Positions 46,331 through 58,750 of a stretch of DNA of 64,000 nucleotides are shown piece after piece; position 1 is the stretch's first letter, and each line of letters starts with the position of its first letter. The notes below the pieces were generated by a model, which made no database searches, was not told the origin of the DNA, and worked only from the letters and a program-made list of their open reading frames with translations. The translations under genes and the position numbers were made by a program. Source of the DNA: Synanceia verrucosa (Eukaryota; Chordata; Actinopteri; Perciformes; Synanceiidae); NCBI GenBank assembly GCA_029721515.1, contig CM056552.1, positions 29,030,392 to 29,094,391 of the forward strand. The letters are read 5' to 3'.

Positions 46331-47738
46331 AAATAAAGGTCAATACAACATTTATTTTGTTTTATTACAGCTTGCTGGCAAACAGTCAAAGTTCCCCAGT
46401 TCAGGTCACCACGCTGTTATGATTAGAGCTTTACTATTGTATATACAGTGATTACATTAAACCACATCTCACATCTCGACACAGGTCGACAACTGCAGCC
46501 AACCCATGTAATGAATTGATCATGCTTCCTCTAGAGCTGCAGTGCAGCTTTGATTGATTTCAAAGGAAATACTTCCTTGACTGATGGCTGTAGTGGAGAC
46601 TGGTGCTAAGTCGCTGTGGATAAAAGCTGCAGCTAAAATGACTTTAATGTAAAAAGGTAGCTGACAGTGGAGGTTCAGGTGGAGGTGACCACCTCCTTTC
46701 AGCTGAAGTCCGACTCCCTGCTGCTCTGGGCCTTTGAAGTCCGGCTGAAATGGGATTGGATGCTGTTGATCTTACACACTGAGATGTTATTCTCTCTCTC
46801 TTCTTCCTCTCCTCTTCTCCACCTTATTCTTCTCTTGCTCTCTCTTCCCACTGCATCTTAAAACCTTTGTGGTCACTCCTGTAATGGTCTGCTCTTCCTC
46901 ACTTCCACCACCCTTCCCTCTCTTCCACTGGACTTGTATAGTGTACCTTAGATTTTAGCCTTAACTTATAATAATGAAAAACGATCAGGAAAATAAGCAA
47001 ACAATCTGCTTAATATGTGTGAAGTGAACTGAGTCAGCTCTCAGCCTTGATAAGATTCATGTGTTAACATTAGATTTTACCACACCTGAAAGAATATGTT
47101 AATAGCAGACAACAACAGTTTTGACGATGATTAAGGATATGAAAATTTAGCATTTACTACAACAAGAGCCATTATCTGGAGAAGCAGCCCAAACAAGTCC
47201 CCATCATTCCCTACAATATGTCTGTGTTTAAATATGTTTTGTTCTAAAATGTTCTATTTTTACTTCCAATGAAATACTTTTGACAACAATGGCTGAAGAC
47301 GAACCAGAGCAGTTCTGAGCATAATAGACATGATGAAACACTGCGTAGCTAGTGGATCGAATAACATTAGTGTTAAATATGCTGAATGGTGGCGTTTCTG
47401 AGCCATCTCATATCAGTCTTGTATCAAGCTAGCAGAAACACAAGTCAACATGGGCTGGTTAGACTTTGGTAAACAACTAGCTGGTTAAGGTTAGAATAAT
47501 TATGGTTTATGTTGAAATAATAATGTGATTACATATCAGCAAAATAAAGCCATGTTTCTACAGTGGAAATAACACTGAACACTGTGAACAAAGGACACAT
47601 CAAAACCACTGATTGCAACTGAAGAGCTTTTCGACTTGATGTGAGAACTTTTGCAAAAAATTCACACACTTGTGAAAAAGTGAAGTCACAGAAAAAAAAT
47701 ATTCACAAATGTGTAAATTGATATTTACATGACTAAAA
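46331..47738. other. No recognised feature
   Basis: AT-rich with a pyrimidine-rich stretch at 46790-46930; no family recognised. Confidence 0.5.
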
Positions 47739-49151
47739 TAGGGGTGTTTTTCACTTCCAATACGATACCGATATTGCAGCCTTGAGTACTGAATGATACC
47801 GATATTGAGCCGATGATATCAGCAGGAATCATTCAGACTTTTATTCTGTAGTATGGGGTGTCAGAAAATACTCCTGCTGTTTTTAGGTGATGCTGCTTCA
47901 AATGCTGATGACATTGGTCGTATTAAACTTCCTGGTTCCGTTCCACCACAGGAAACTGGTTCATGACCAGTTTTGCTCTCAGCTTCAATGTCTTTTTCAG
48001 ACTTTAACTAAAAATGCTGCCACAGGGCTGACATTATTCCTCCTCCTACTTTGGTAGCACATTATGCTGTTTCACGTTGTGAAAGTCATAATTTACAAGT
48101 TTCAAATCGTAAATATCAACTGAAATGCCCCTCGAAGTTGGATTTCCAACTCATAAACTTGTAAAGTGTTCACCAACCCCGACTTGACCACAACAACATA
48201 ATCCAAGATGGCAGTGCCCTGGATTAGCGCCGTGTAGCGTTATACGTTATACAGCCTTCAGTAGAGTTAAATATAATTACACTGGAGAACAAACAGACCC
48301 TCCGCGGTGTGACGTCATTCCCACTTCCAAATCCTGATTTCCGATACAACACAAACGCAGCATTAGCACAGCTGTTGTTGTGGTCACTGGGCTCTGCTGC
48401 TGGATAGAAGAGCTGCAGTGGAGTCTGGAATGGATGCTGACGCTATCAGAGTGATGATATAGAGCTCTGGACATCATGTGACTTTGTTTGTTTACACTGC
48501 AATACTGACAGGAAAATCTGCTTCAAAACGAGTGGATTCATGCCGTCAGCGTTTGAAATAACAACAATAACACTGCTGTAATCACAAGAACAAACATGCA
48601 GACAGCACACTAGCAGACATAACGTGCCGTCCTTTGAGCAACGGGAAGCACAGCAAAATCCATGCCTTGGTCTAACATTATTTTAATGAAAGTACAACCA
48701 TTATAAAAGCATGTAAAACAAATCAAATATAATGTTTAGGGAACGTTGGATTCTGTACCTGGTATAAAGTGGTCGCTGCTGGTTCCCACCGCTCTGTTTT
48801 CTTATGATTGCTTTTTGTGTGTTTTATGGCAGTTATCATCTCTGTCTTCATTCAAGATCTTTGGTAATCCAGTAAAATGATCTTCCCTTTGCTCGTCCTC
48901 AGCTGTTCTGGCATCCTGGAGCACAACAGTTATCCACCATATCTCTGAGAAACGTTTAGGTTTATCTGCAAGCGGTGAGATCCCTGGCACTAGTTTAAAC
49001 AGAGCGCCTTCCTGCCGATATGCTGGTGTTTTGGTTTTGGACTGTTGCATGCCAGGATTGTGTAGGCCAATATAATCTTGGTTTTTGCTTCTTTTTTTTT
49101 GCTGATATTGGACTGATCAATATCCATCAATATCAGATCGAGACATCCCTA
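47739..49151. mobile_element. hAT-like non-autonomous element (about 1.4 kb)
   Basis: The left end TAGGGGTGTTTTTCAC with ATACGATACCGATATTG and the right end, reversed, TAGGGATGTCTCGATCTG with GATATTGATGG are hAT-style inverted ends enriched in GATATCG-like words common in fish hAT families. The flanks show only a weak 4-of-8 duplication. The interior holds no transposase; the minus frame 49050-48802 (82 residues) has no recognised domain. Confidence 0.5.
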
Positions 49152-50791
49152 AATAAAATGATGGCTGCAAACTTTTAATCCAACATTTTATCATCATTTG
49201 TTTTTTGGGTGAGTTTTCCAGTACAATCATAACTTTGTGATTACAACCTCTTTAAACAGTGTCACTTGCTCAGACACATTCAGTGTATCCCTGGTGTAAA
49301 CAGACAGTGCCAACTGGCTAAGACGGCTGCAGTGGTCCCATGTTATTGTGAGATATTTCTGTTTACTGTTAGTAAGCATAATTCAGTTGGCATCACAAAG
49401 AGTGCACAACGTTGTCCTGTGTATCCTGTGTATCCTGTGTAACTGGTGACTGTCCACTGAATGCATCATGGCTGGTCTTAGCTGTGTCCTCATCCTTCAT
49501 ACTTTCATACTATACTAATATTATTAGCAGCAACCATATTTACGTAAGTTAGTATGAGCAATCATGGACACGCAGTTGGCTCAATGTCCTCAGTTAGTCC
49601 TGTTTGCACAGAGTCACTAGGACTTGCCACCACAGTAATAATAGCACCTTTAGATGGTGGAATATTCATTGATGACTAGCTGCAAAAAGATGTTACCTCA
49701 TTAAATCAAATGAGACCAGCTGCTTGTTTCTCTTTCATATACAGTATTTTCCTGCTTTCTGCCCTACTATCAGCAGCCAGTTCTCCTTCTCTCTCTCCCC
49801 TCCATTTTTCTCATTCTCGACCTTCACTTCATTCTCCATGCTTCATCACAATGTCCAAATATATGATGCCTCTTCCATTATAAAAGGAAATAATATTTTT
49901 TTTTTTTTTTAAAAAATGTAAAAATTCTAACCTCTGTTTGCTCTGTGTGTCTCTGCTTCAGTGGACAGGTGAGCTGCTGCTGGAGCTGGAACAGAGACAC
50001 CATGCCACACACACACACACACACACACACAAAGGTTGACAGCAGTCTTACATGTTGGTGTCAGTGAAGCAAAAGCAGGACAATAAGCCAGGTGGTGTTA
50101 ATTGCCTGGATACATGTTCAATCAGTGTATCCTCATGCTGTTGTTATATAGCATATAGTATCTTAGAAAAACTGATTCCTCATTTTCTGTGCATCCAGAA
50201 AAAAAAAAAAAAAATCTCTTTAACTTCTCAACAATGACTTCAGGTTTCACACAGGACAGAAACACCAATGTCCAGGCTGTAGGTCTGATTTTACACACAT
50301 CTATCAAGTGTGGCCCATTTGATGCTATACATACTTCCTGCTGTACTTACTTCCTGCTTCATGACTACATGGATTAAGTATGGAGTGATTTTGTGGGACA
50401 GCTACCAATGCACTTCATTGCAACTACAAACGCTGACAAGAACAGCCTGGTTGAATTCTAAAATCTGTCTGAAATTGTCACAGCTCCACAATACTAAAAT
50501 GTGTCAGTATGTGTGTCAGTCTGGTGTGTAGCTGGGCTGGGATGATAACAGCATCACGGTTATATTTTACAAACAGGCTGAGAGGTGCTCTTCATAACTG
50601 GTCTTGATGTAGTTCTCTTTAGAGTTTTGAGCTCAGCTAATCTGACCCTGTCAGATGGATGGTTTCACAGAAACCAACGATGGCATGAACCATATGTTCC
50701 AGTGAAGAAATATCAATTTCTGATATACTACTACAGCATCTATGCTAGTGTCTTCAAGAGCAGCCATTGTTGTTTAGACTGAACAGTCTGT
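49152..50791. other. No gene recognised; microsatellites and A/T runs
   Basis: TCCTGTGTA repeats three times at 49414-49441; an A/T-run at 49890-49915; (CA)n at 50006-50031; an A15 run near 50200-50214. No other feature. Confidence 0.5.
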
Positions 50792-51334
50792 CACTGCGGT
50801 CACATGGTAGGATCGTACTGGATTTCGCCAAATTCAATGTTGTAACTCAGTGGCTGGTCTGTCCCAAAATCCAAGTACACATAGAGTTTGTTTAATTCAG
50901 ATAATGGTCAGTGACCTGGCTGCTAGGTGGCGCTGTAGCCCTTTCAACAAGTGGTGTTAGAATTACTTCCGGTTGACAGCTACTTAACAACAACAATAAA
51001 CTATCTGGCGGCATGAACTCCGTCTCCTCGTATGTCCAATAGTGAGTTATTGATTTCTTCTAAGTTTGACTTTACCAACAACATTACTATGACGGTGTCG
51101 GTGCCTCCTTCCACTTCTCGGTGAAATCCCCGGCCAAACTTCTCAAGCATGCACAGGACACGAATATGATACAATACTGTACACAAGGCACAAAGTAGAT
51201 TAACAACGTCTTAAGCCAGGAGTTCCTATCGTATTTGTAAATCCAGTCCCTATACGAATCTTAGCCTGTGCACATGAATTCAATGTTTTCATTGCCTTTA
51301 TTATTCGATTATTCGATTAAGCTTGTCCATATGT
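50792..51334. mobile_element. CACTG-ended element, copy B
   Basis: Begins CACTGCGGTCACATGG and follows copy A (45433-45966) base for base with scattered differences, including GATAATGGTCAG and AAATCCCCGGC blocks, to AAGCTTGTCCAT near 51330. Its terminal CAGTG is not preserved as in copy A. The word TGTCACTGC occurs at both borders, but it overlaps the end motif and may not be a target duplication. Confidence 0.65.
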
Positions 51335-54300
51335 CACTGCCCTCACCACCTCTGTGAACCCCTAAACTGTTTGAAGTGATACTTGTAACACAACTGTATT
51401 GATAATTTCCCACTTAAAATGCTATCAGAAACATTTCTTTGAACTGAACTGTAATACAAGTGGGAAAGAATCCCAAACGACTCGCATGTTGTTTGTAGTT
51501 TGAGTGCCAGAAGCACCAGTAGCTCCAGTATCTCCAGTAGCCCCTCACAGGATGCTGAGTGTCTGCAGAGCCATAACAAACACATTACTCGGAGCCTGGC
51601 AAGATGGATCTTTGTGTGACATTTGATTCAGTGAGATCTTTTGCGTGATCTCAATACAGCTGCTGTGCAAGGTTAAGCTTCGACACAACAGATTGTGGTG
51701 TGGTATTCACAGGAGGTGAAAAAATCTCACCAATACGAAAGACCTTTTTTTGATTTTTGGCTCGTTTTGCTCTTTAAACTTCATCACTTGGTCTGGCCAG
51801 GGTCGCAGTTTTTTTCACAACTAAGCTGAATTATGCCTTTTTAACTTTTGTGTTTTCAGATTCCCCCCACTTCAATCTAGAGTGAGATCGTGAGATTATC
51901 GGTGCATTGGCTTTTTTTTTTTTGTTAACATTTTGAGCTTCCACTGTGAATCAAAATGTAACTCGCACTGCCTAAAGGGGAGTGAAGAAAAGCACTCCTC
52001 TTCTGCCTCTCCTTGTAAATCATAACCAAATAGAATAGAATAAATATTTACATATTTACATTATATATTAGATAACAACAGAGGAAAAATATATTTTTAA
52101 TTGCAAATGACATGTTGAACACAATTATTAGATGAATAGAATGTATTTTTACTATGAAATAAAATAGCTGTGCAAATATTTTGTGAAAAATGTAGTGTTG
52201 CTGGTGTTATAGTCTTATAGCAGATAAGACGCCCACATAAAATGCATAGTACATGAAACACTGAAAGGATCAGTGTGAGGTTGTGTGGAGTTTAGTGCAG
52301 GTTAGCTGCAGAAAGCTGTCATGTTCTGCACATCACTTTAAATCAAGGTGGAGGTCATGCTTCTTACAGCTGTCAAGTATATAACTGTTATAATACATTT
52401 TTTTGCAGTTACAGCTTCCTCTTTGGCAACAGGCTGAGAATAGAGACAGATAGGTATCAATTCATTTTAATTGCTGGAGGGTATCCATGTCTAATGGTAA
52501 GTAAGAAAGTCAGTTGTGTCCTGTCGTGTTGGAGAGAGCTTGTATCTGTATTTTATCATTTTTCTTTCCACGTCATTTAAAATATAAATTGAATTATTAA
52601 ACCTTATTTTCATAATTCATTTAGTTCTTCTGGTAAATTTGTCGTTTCACAAAGCAGAGCTCTGATATGATGACATCACGTTATACATGCAGTGTTTCAG
52701 GATGAAACAGTAACATCACACATTGCAGGCTATGTTAGTTCATTTAACCGAGTTCACAGAACAGCTGTTGAAGTTAAAGTCTCTCTGTACGAGTCACACA
52801 AAGTCATATATGACATATATATGATGAACCCAACCCAACTAAGATTTGATTAACTAGACCAGCTACAAACAAGCTATATACTGTAATCTATTCCTCTATG
52901 GATATGAGGCTTTAGTTAATGTGTATCATTATGAAAAATATATCATTGTATACCATGATAAGGATTTAATTCCCCACTTCAGGTTGGAAATGAGTGCTTG
53001 ACTTCTTCCTGTAAAACAACAGAGCTGATTGCTGAGGTTAGTTACAGCAAATGGTGAGAGGAAGAAATGGCAGAAATCACTTCATGTAGTGTCTAATGTG
53101 ATGAAACACTGTAAAAATCCTACAGGTTTTAGACAGACCTCCAGTCATCAGCATTTATTTAAAATGTCACACACAGCATTCAACAGGGAAGCAGCGGTGT
53201 GTTCTCAAACTCCCAATGGGTTGATATGGGAATGCATCATTATTGAGGAAGGTTCCAGCTGCGGCCTGGGCGTTCCCGTCATGACACAAGATCACCTATT
53301 GGGCATCATCCTTCTATCCCCTCACCATGTCCTTATTTCCTAAGCTTAACGCCCATTTGTGGCTGTGAAAAAGAAGGGGCGTTCCGGTCAACGAAAATGG
53401 GAACCCCACCAGCACGAGAGCACCCATTTGTGGCTGCAGTTGGATGATATTGTCATTATTAGAATCAAATAAGATGTCACAAATCCAACAACCCATAAAC
53501 TAAAACTAGCAATTATGTTTGTGCAAATGCTGGTTTGTAGCCTGGCCAAGAAATAAACACACACACACACACAACCCCATTTCACTTTCAACACCATGGA
53601 AATTATTAGTTTGGCAGCATGTGAGAGTGAGAGAGCAGTGAGATGGGGGGGGGGCACTGCTGTACGTTTGTGTGTGTTCAAGTGTGTGTTATTCTTTTTC
53701 ATAGCCCACGTTCAGTTTAGCCTATAATTGACTTATAAGCTGCATGTGGGTGTGCAATTAACTGAAACCTAATTAAGGAAGTGCCTGAAATCTGCATAAG
53801 CAGTTAAGCCAACCCAGCAACAGCCAGGACCCACAATGGAGCTTTCCTTTTATAGACTTCCCATCAAACAAATACACCGATTTATGAATAAATAAGCTCC
53901 TTCATCAACCTGCTGTTGACAAACTGTATTTCAGAGCACATTTAGTCCCAAGTGTGTGAAGTGTTCATCCCTATGACTTTGTTATTCTAAGTTCTACACA
54001 TAGCTGGAAACCCACAGCCTGAAGGTACTGTAATTGATATTTGGAGCAATGAACAAATACTACTATAATAAATAAACAAATACTGAACATAACCAATGAT
54101 TTTACAGGGCAAATATTCCCAGAATAATTAAAAGGTGAAGGCTATAATTTATGAATTTAAATGATTACATCTTTATTATTTATTCATAACCTTTATCTAT
54201 AGCTACCAATAATAAAATTAGCAGTCCGACATGATGTAAATTTGCACAGTTTTAGTCAAACACAGTTAGTTAATCCACGGTAGAAATTAACAATGTGTCT

Positions 54301-56007
54301 CTTTATCCTGTTGAAAAACAAGCCTCCTGACTGGGACCCCACTATAAACCACAAATAATAACACAGGAATACATGTATTATGTATCAATAACCATTCATC
54401 TGACTGGCTCATTGATATAAAACACCTTTATCTTTATTAATCCCGACATGATCTTGTGCCAGAGATTGCTCAAAAACTACAAAAAATAAAAAAAAATCTT
54501 ACACACAACTCATAAATATAAAGTGTATGAGGAGCAAAACTAGCACCACTGCAATAATAAAAAAGCAACATGAAGATAAATTAAGTAAAATAAACTTAAA
54601 TTGAACTGAAATAAGAAAATTTTGACTTAACAGTGAAAAAGTTCCTAGAATAGGAATTAAAAATAAAGTTATGTTATTTATGACTTATTTTACCCAGAAA
54701 TATAGTAAAACATTAACACTATATATGTAAAACTCTGAAAATCAACACAGTCCTGACAATTTTTCTATTTTTCACCATCAGATTTTGCCAGCAATGCATA
54801 CGTTAAGTGTCATCCATGTGCTTCATGTGTTGTTCACCACCAGCAATCAGGACTACAGGAACTTTTACTGCACAAAAACACAAAGCTGACCAATCGCACT
54901 TCTAGTGCTCGCCACACTGTGGGGTCTCCACAGCTGCCATTGCCCCAATGTGGAGTTACAGCTGTGAGGAGGTGCCCATATAGAACCCAGACATAAATGA
55001 TGAGTGACTAAAACAGCCTGTAAGCTGACCATGAAGTACAACATGATGAGTGCAAGCTTGGTTTTGAAGGTAAATAAGAAGTGAAAACAGCAAGACATTC
55101 AACACAAAGACAACAATGTCAGCTAACATTTTAAGACTGTTTGAATGCCATAGCCAAAAAATCCAAAGATCTAGGGATAACAGTGGACAAATGACAGCAG
55201 ATATAAAACACAAAAGAACAAGTCAGTGTAGTACAAGAACATAGTCTCAAAGCACCACCAGTAGAGACAGACAAGTGAACATCACACTTTATGCCTCCAT
55301 CAGTGAAGGCAGCAGCACTGGGATGGTGTCCAGCTGGCAGCAGCATCTACAGGAGCACAGGCAGTACCTGCAACACATCCACTTTGGATTCTAGTCTGTT
55401 GAGGGGAAAATGGGCAATGCTTGGGAAACAATTTGACAGAAATACCATTCTTTAACTTAAATATGAAAGTGGCATACATGATTGAATACATAACCATGCC
55501 ACTTTTATACATCCCCAGGCACATGATGACAAAAAGTACTGGTTCCAGTTCACTGGGTGTTGGCCAGTATACCAGTCTCATGCCATTTATAACTTATTCA
55601 GACAGTTATTCTTTTTCTGCCCCAAAACAGTACCCTCACTGTGGTGTCATCTTGGATGTATCATGGCTGCCACCAGAAACTAATGTTACAAAGTAGTGAC
55701 GGACAACAGTGTGGTGTTGGTTGTCAATATTTTGCGAATACTACGAGTAACAGGTGTTTTTAATAATAATAACAGGTATAACTGCCATTGGTACAAGTAT
55801 TGGTATTAGCTGATCCTGCAATTTCAGTGTCAAAATCTGTTGAGGACCAGTATCTGGAAGAAAAAAAAAATATAAATCAATAATTGAAATCAAATCATAA
55901 CTAATGCTCATTGGCTATCAGTCTGCCAATTATTTTATTTTTTTTTATTCATTAGAGTCAGCAGGCAACAGATATTATGTCTGTAAAAATGTCTTCTTCT
56001 TCAATAC
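51335..56007. other. 4.7 kb without recognised genes
   Basis: Mostly AT-rich. Simple sequences: T-runs near 51913-51924, (CA)n at 53557-53572, G10 at 53646-53655. The stretch 53260-53480 (GGGGCGTTCCGGTCAACG and GAGAGCACCCATTTGTGG) reminds me of a fish repeat but is not assigned. No coding domain recognised in any frame up to 104 residues. Confidence 0.45.
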
Positions 56008-56153
56008 AATGCACTGATTGTATGTCGATACCTGACATTTATTCAGTGGTTTCCTTGCATTTTAATGCACAACTTTGCATAGGCTACTGCATGTTGAGAA
56101 AATGTATATCTGTATTACACAACCACTGTTCGAATTACGTGGGAGCCAGCGGG
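56008..56153 (-). mobile_element. Internal fragment of the Harbinger-like element
   Basis: The reverse complement of about 1395-1510 recurs here: CTGATTG.ATGTCGATACC, then CTTTGCATAGGCTACTGC and GAGAAAATGTATATCTG. An extra ~22 bases (GGTTTCCTTGCATTTTAATG and neighbours) separate two blocks that are contiguous in the first copy. The fragment ends at the left edge of a MITE. Confidence 0.7.
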
Positions 56154-56349
56154 TAGTGATGGACAAATGAAGCTTCAAGAAGCACTTGTGGCATTTTTAG
56201 AGTCTTCTAGAAGGCGCTATTGGTTTAAAGAAAAAGGCAAGTGTAATAGAAAATTACTAAATTTCCATTACTTATAAAACCAAGAGCACCATCAAGAGAA
56301 GTCAAAAAATACCACAAGTGCTTCATGAAGCTTCAGTTGTCCATCACTA
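56154..56349. mobile_element. hAT-like MITE, copy 2 (196 bp)
   Basis: Starts TAGTGATGGACAAATGAAGC and ends with the complement, GTCCATCACTA; the long inverted arms both contain GAAGCACTTGTGG. Flanks CCAGCGGG and CCAGTGAT agree at 5 of 8. It is 61 bases longer than copy 1 because the centre is larger. Confidence 0.78.
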
Positions 56350-56536
56350 CCAGTGATGGACAGGTATGAGCTCTCATTAAGTCAATAAAATCCTCCATCT
56401 GTGGGCATCTCACAGATATATTTTTCTGACTAAAACAAACAGGTTTCCAAAAAAACTAGTAACACTAAGTTTATTTGTTGTGGAAACATTTCTCAACTGT
56501 CCCCCTTCTATTTACATATAATGGTTCAGTCCAGGT

Positions 56537-56902
56537 GGGCGGCACAGTGGTGTAGTGGTTAGCACTGTCGCCTCACAGCAAAAAGGTACCGGGTTTGATT
56601 CTTGGCCCGGGGCCTTTCTGTGTGGAGTTTGCATGTTCTCCTCATGTCTGTGTGGGTTCTCTCTGGTGCTCCGGCTTCCTCCCACCATCCAAAAACATGC
56701 ATGGGGATTAGATTAATTGACTAATTCAAATTGTCCGTAGGTGTGAATGTGAGTATGAGTGGTTGTCTGTCTCTATGTGTCCTGTGATGAACTGGAGACT
56801 TGTCCAGGGTGTACCCTGTCTTTCACCTTAAGACAGCTGGGATAGGCTCCAGCCCCCTCACGACCCTATGTGAGGATAAGAGGTAGAAAATGGATGGATG
56901 AG
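56537..56902 (+). mobile_element. Complete V-SINE with target duplications
   Basis: Head GGGCGGCACAGTGGTGTAG, V domain TTTCTGTGTGGAGTTTGC, tail GGATAAGAGG plus ATGGATGG. Flanking repeats GGTTCAGTCCAG (56523-56534) and GGTTCAGACCAG (56903-56914) match at 11 of 12. The B box is slightly decayed (GGTTTGATTCT). Confidence 0.95.
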
Positions 56903-56914
56903 GGTTCAGACCAG

Positions 56915-57565
56915 CTGCTCCGTCAGACAGCCTGCACAGCGCAACAGACAGCTGGAGGAGGAAGGCGCTGTGCCCTTACTGAATGAGTTAAATGCAGAGG
57001 ACAAATTTTGTGTATTTGTATACATTAAAAAAAAAATTGACATTCCTCCTCTTTTACTCTTCACAGGGAGTGTGTGAATGTGATCGCCACTAGCACTCAC
57101 TAGACTCACACTGGAACCTGCTAATAATGATGATGTGTTACTCTCATTTGTGGCGGTTAAATCATGGTGACATGCTGGCATTGGTACAGTATAGGGGGAG
57201 ACAAAAGAGAACTACCTGTGCATGGTTTGACACTATTTGGACAGGCAGATGGCAATGGTAAATGTTATGCCAAAAGTATTTCATTTTAGAAGAGAGCAGC
57301 TTTTTATTCAGCAATGCATGGTATCTGAAAAAAAACACAGAAAAAGTCTAACCCATAGCCAAACATACCATAAAATACATGTTTGGGTTGTGAGTACACA
57401 GTGACACAGAGACACAGTGAACACTGGGCAAGACACACCCACCCACACATACATACATAGCTACTCACAAACCAAATTAAAGTTGTCACACATGGCACAA
57501 AGTCATGTGCATGGACTGTACATCCATCAAGAGACACACATCCATTCAGTCATAAATAAATAGCC
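56915..57565. other. No recognised feature
   Basis: Short frames only; no family recognised. Confidence 0.45.
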
Positions 57566-57708
57566 TCACACAGATGCACACACACACACACACACACACA
57601 CAGATGAGACACAAAAACAATGTTGCTGAAAAGGCCATAAGGCATAACACTGTGGAGATGGCCTGTCTGTCTGTAGGTCAGCCAGCTAAATCTGCAGAGC
57701 AGAAGGGG

Positions 57709-57753
<45 letters not shown>

Positions 57754-57840
57754 CATAGAGTGACAGACAAACGTTCACACTCTCTCATCGAAAGAGAGTA
57801 ACGGTCACACACGCACACACACACACACAAACACACACGC
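57566..57840. repeat. Cluster of (CA)n microsatellites
   Basis: (CA)n at about 57576-57601, 57711-57751 and 57807-57837. A short ACTCTCTCATCGAAAGAGAGT hairpin-like sequence lies between the last two (57779-57799). Confidence 0.93.
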
Positions 57841-58271
57841 ATAGCTGGAGTGCTACTTCACACTTTCAGTGCACTTTAAGGACATTTAAGGATACAGAGA
57901 GCTAATCCACATGGTCTGACTGGAGACTGAGAGTTGTGCAGACTGAACAGAATCAACACTCAGAGCTGCACACACAACATGATGATGATTAAGAATGCAG
58001 TGGTCGTACCATTTATTGATGAGTTGTTCAATTTAGTTGGGAAAGAATTCCTGTAGCGTTGCTAAAATGTCATCTGCAAGGTCCCTGTCACCCTCGTGGT
58101 TTGTTTGGCCATTAGTTGGCACTTTACAACCATAACTAGGAAATGTTTTTTCCCCTCAGATGAAAGTATGAATTATAGCCAACATTATCTGCATGTAAAT
58201 GCATCATTCCCTGTAGTAATAAATTGTTCAGAGGCATCCCATTTGTCTTGTTTCCTTACAGTCAGCAAGTT
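57841..58271. other. No recognised feature
   Basis: Nothing coding or repetitive recognised. Confidence 0.45.
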
Positions 58272-58335
58272 GATTTATTCTCACCAACCCCACATTTTAT
58301 TTTGATTTATTCTCACCAACCGCACATTTTATTTT
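58272..58335. repeat. 32-bp tandem duplication
   Basis: GATTTATTCTCACCAACC followed by CACATTTTATTTT is present twice, starting at 58272 and 58304, with one C/G difference. Confidence 0.93.
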
Positions 58336-58539
58336 GTGATATTTAGGACATTCACTCGACAGGTGGATTGAAACAGTGTCAGGATCAGTGTTGTCTCTTC
58401 CATGTTTTACTTATTTTTATCCGGAGGAAACAGGCAGATATAATTCTTCTTTAACATCCAGACAAGGTCTTCAGAGTGCTGCTTCTCACTGAACCTTCAC
58501 CATTTGAGGAGGGAGAGAGAGAGCATTCCTATTGGCTGA

Positions 58540-58750
58540 ACTTATATTGAATATTTCTTACATTTTGCTGAAAATATTACATCTCTGCTGTAAGTGTTTA
58601 ATTTCTGGTGCAAATATCTCTGTAAATACAGGTGTTGTATATTTCATATTTATATCTTCCTGTATCTTTTATATCTTTATTTGTATTTCTTCATGTGTGC
58701 CAGAATGTTGTTATATGTACATAATAACACTAAAGAATCTTGAACCTTCA
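58540..58750 (+). mobile_element. LINE 3'-end-like sequence
   Basis: T-rich sequence ending GTACATAATAACACTAAAG then AATCTTGAACCTT, close to the AATAAAGAATCTTGAATC tail of fish CR1/Rex-type LINEs. No coding part. Confidence 0.5.

Noticed and set aside
50785..51345. TGTCACTGC as a 9-bp target duplication of copy B
   Set aside because: The word includes the CACTG end motif itself, so the repeat can arise from the element's own ends; copy A shows no such flanks.
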